The notes below the pieces were generated by a model, which worked only from the letters and a program-made list of their open reading frames with translations, was not told the origin of the DNA and made no database searches. From contig WFQY01000284.1 of the NCBI GenBank assembly GCA_015486815.1, positions 1 to 5,738 on the forward strand: 5,738 nucleotides of DNA, written 5' to 3'. Shown piece after piece: positions 5,526 through 5,738 of the stretch (the first letter of the stretch is position 1; each line of letters starts with the position of its first letter). A program made the position numbers and the translations under genes. The DNA is from Phycisphaerae bacterium. GTDB taxonomy: Bacteria > Planctomycetota > Phycisphaerae > JAAYCJ01.

Positions 5526-5738
5526 TTATTTTGCAAGGTCTTTTAGAGTTTTATCAAATTTGTTCGCATCGGAAACGCTTATTTCAAAAATCCAATCCTT
5601 GCTGCTGGAAATAGCGAATCTGCCCGCAGGAGAATTCGTACCGATAGCGAGCCAATATTGCTTCTTGCCCGCTTTGAGAACGACCTTCAGATAGGGACGA
5701 TGCAAGCCATATTTATTAATATGCTTTTTGCTAAAATC
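5526..5738 (-). CDS. DUF4340-like protein, C-terminal fragment
   Basis: From the right edge the minus strand is open for 70 codons to a TAA at 5528-5526; the start is outside the window. The peptide includes KYGLHRPYLKVVLKAGKKQ, then LAIGTNSPAGRFAISSSKDW, then IFEISVSDANKFDKTLKDL. The order (Y/F-G-L-x-x-P, a beta strand, a G-K-x loop, L-x-I-G, then strands and a final short helix) is the pattern of DUF4340 domain units. In many bacteria such proteins accompany GldG-like ABC transporter genes, so an ABC export operon may lie to the right. It converges on the FecR gene with a 61-base gap that lacks a convincing terminator. The reading frame is well supported, the family less so. Confidence 0.6.
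   Translation of the reverse strand, partial: DFSKKHINKYGLHRPYLKVVLKAGKKQYWLAIGTNSPAGRFAISSSKDWIFEISVSDANKFDKTLKDLAK

Overview
The window looks like part of a Gram-negative, anaerobic or facultative bacterial chromosome of moderate-to-low GC. The Gram-negative reading rests on an outer-membrane beta-barrel protein, a lipoprotein with a clear lipobox, and Sec signal peptides. The combination of a NAD(P)-linked [NiFe]-hydrogenase operon with an alginate-export-type porin, an S-layer-homology-like lipoprotein and a FecR-domain protein would fit the Planctomycetota (Phycisphaerae side) or a related lineage. That placement is a guess from protein style, not a measurement.

Left part (1-2034, minus strand): three genes transcribed right to left in the order beta, gamma, delta of a cytoplasmic group 3b [NiFe]-hydrogenase (the hydBGDA type, also called sulfhydrogenase). 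hydB (4Fe-4S ferredoxin-like subunit) and hydG (FAD/NAD(P) and 2Fe-2S subunit) are complete. Only the first ten codons of the probable hydD small subunit are present, and hydA would lie beyond the left edge. Together they would move electrons between H2 and NAD(P)H: NiFe site in HydA, Fe-S clusters in HydD and HydB, then FAD in HydG.

Divergent intergenic region (2035-2298): very AT-rich. It holds a good Shine-Dalgarno for hydB, a plausible -10 for the hyd operon, a Rex/CRP-like dyad just downstream of that -10, and two further inverted repeats. This is the most interesting regulatory stretch.

Right part (2299-5464, plus strand): three envelope genes in a row. They encode an alginate-export-family outer-membrane porin (476 aa), a 204-aa lipoprotein with an S-layer-homology-like segment, and a 319-aa secreted FecR-domain protein. 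Gaps are 41 and 119 bases. The set looks like an envelope cassette of unknown substrate. Short tandem duplications cluster at the porin/lipoprotein junction and in the lipoprotein linker.

Right edge (5526-5738, minus strand): the C-terminal 70 residues of a probable DUF4340-type protein, convergent with the FecR gene. No RNA gene, CRISPR array, insertion sequence or intrinsic terminator was recognised.
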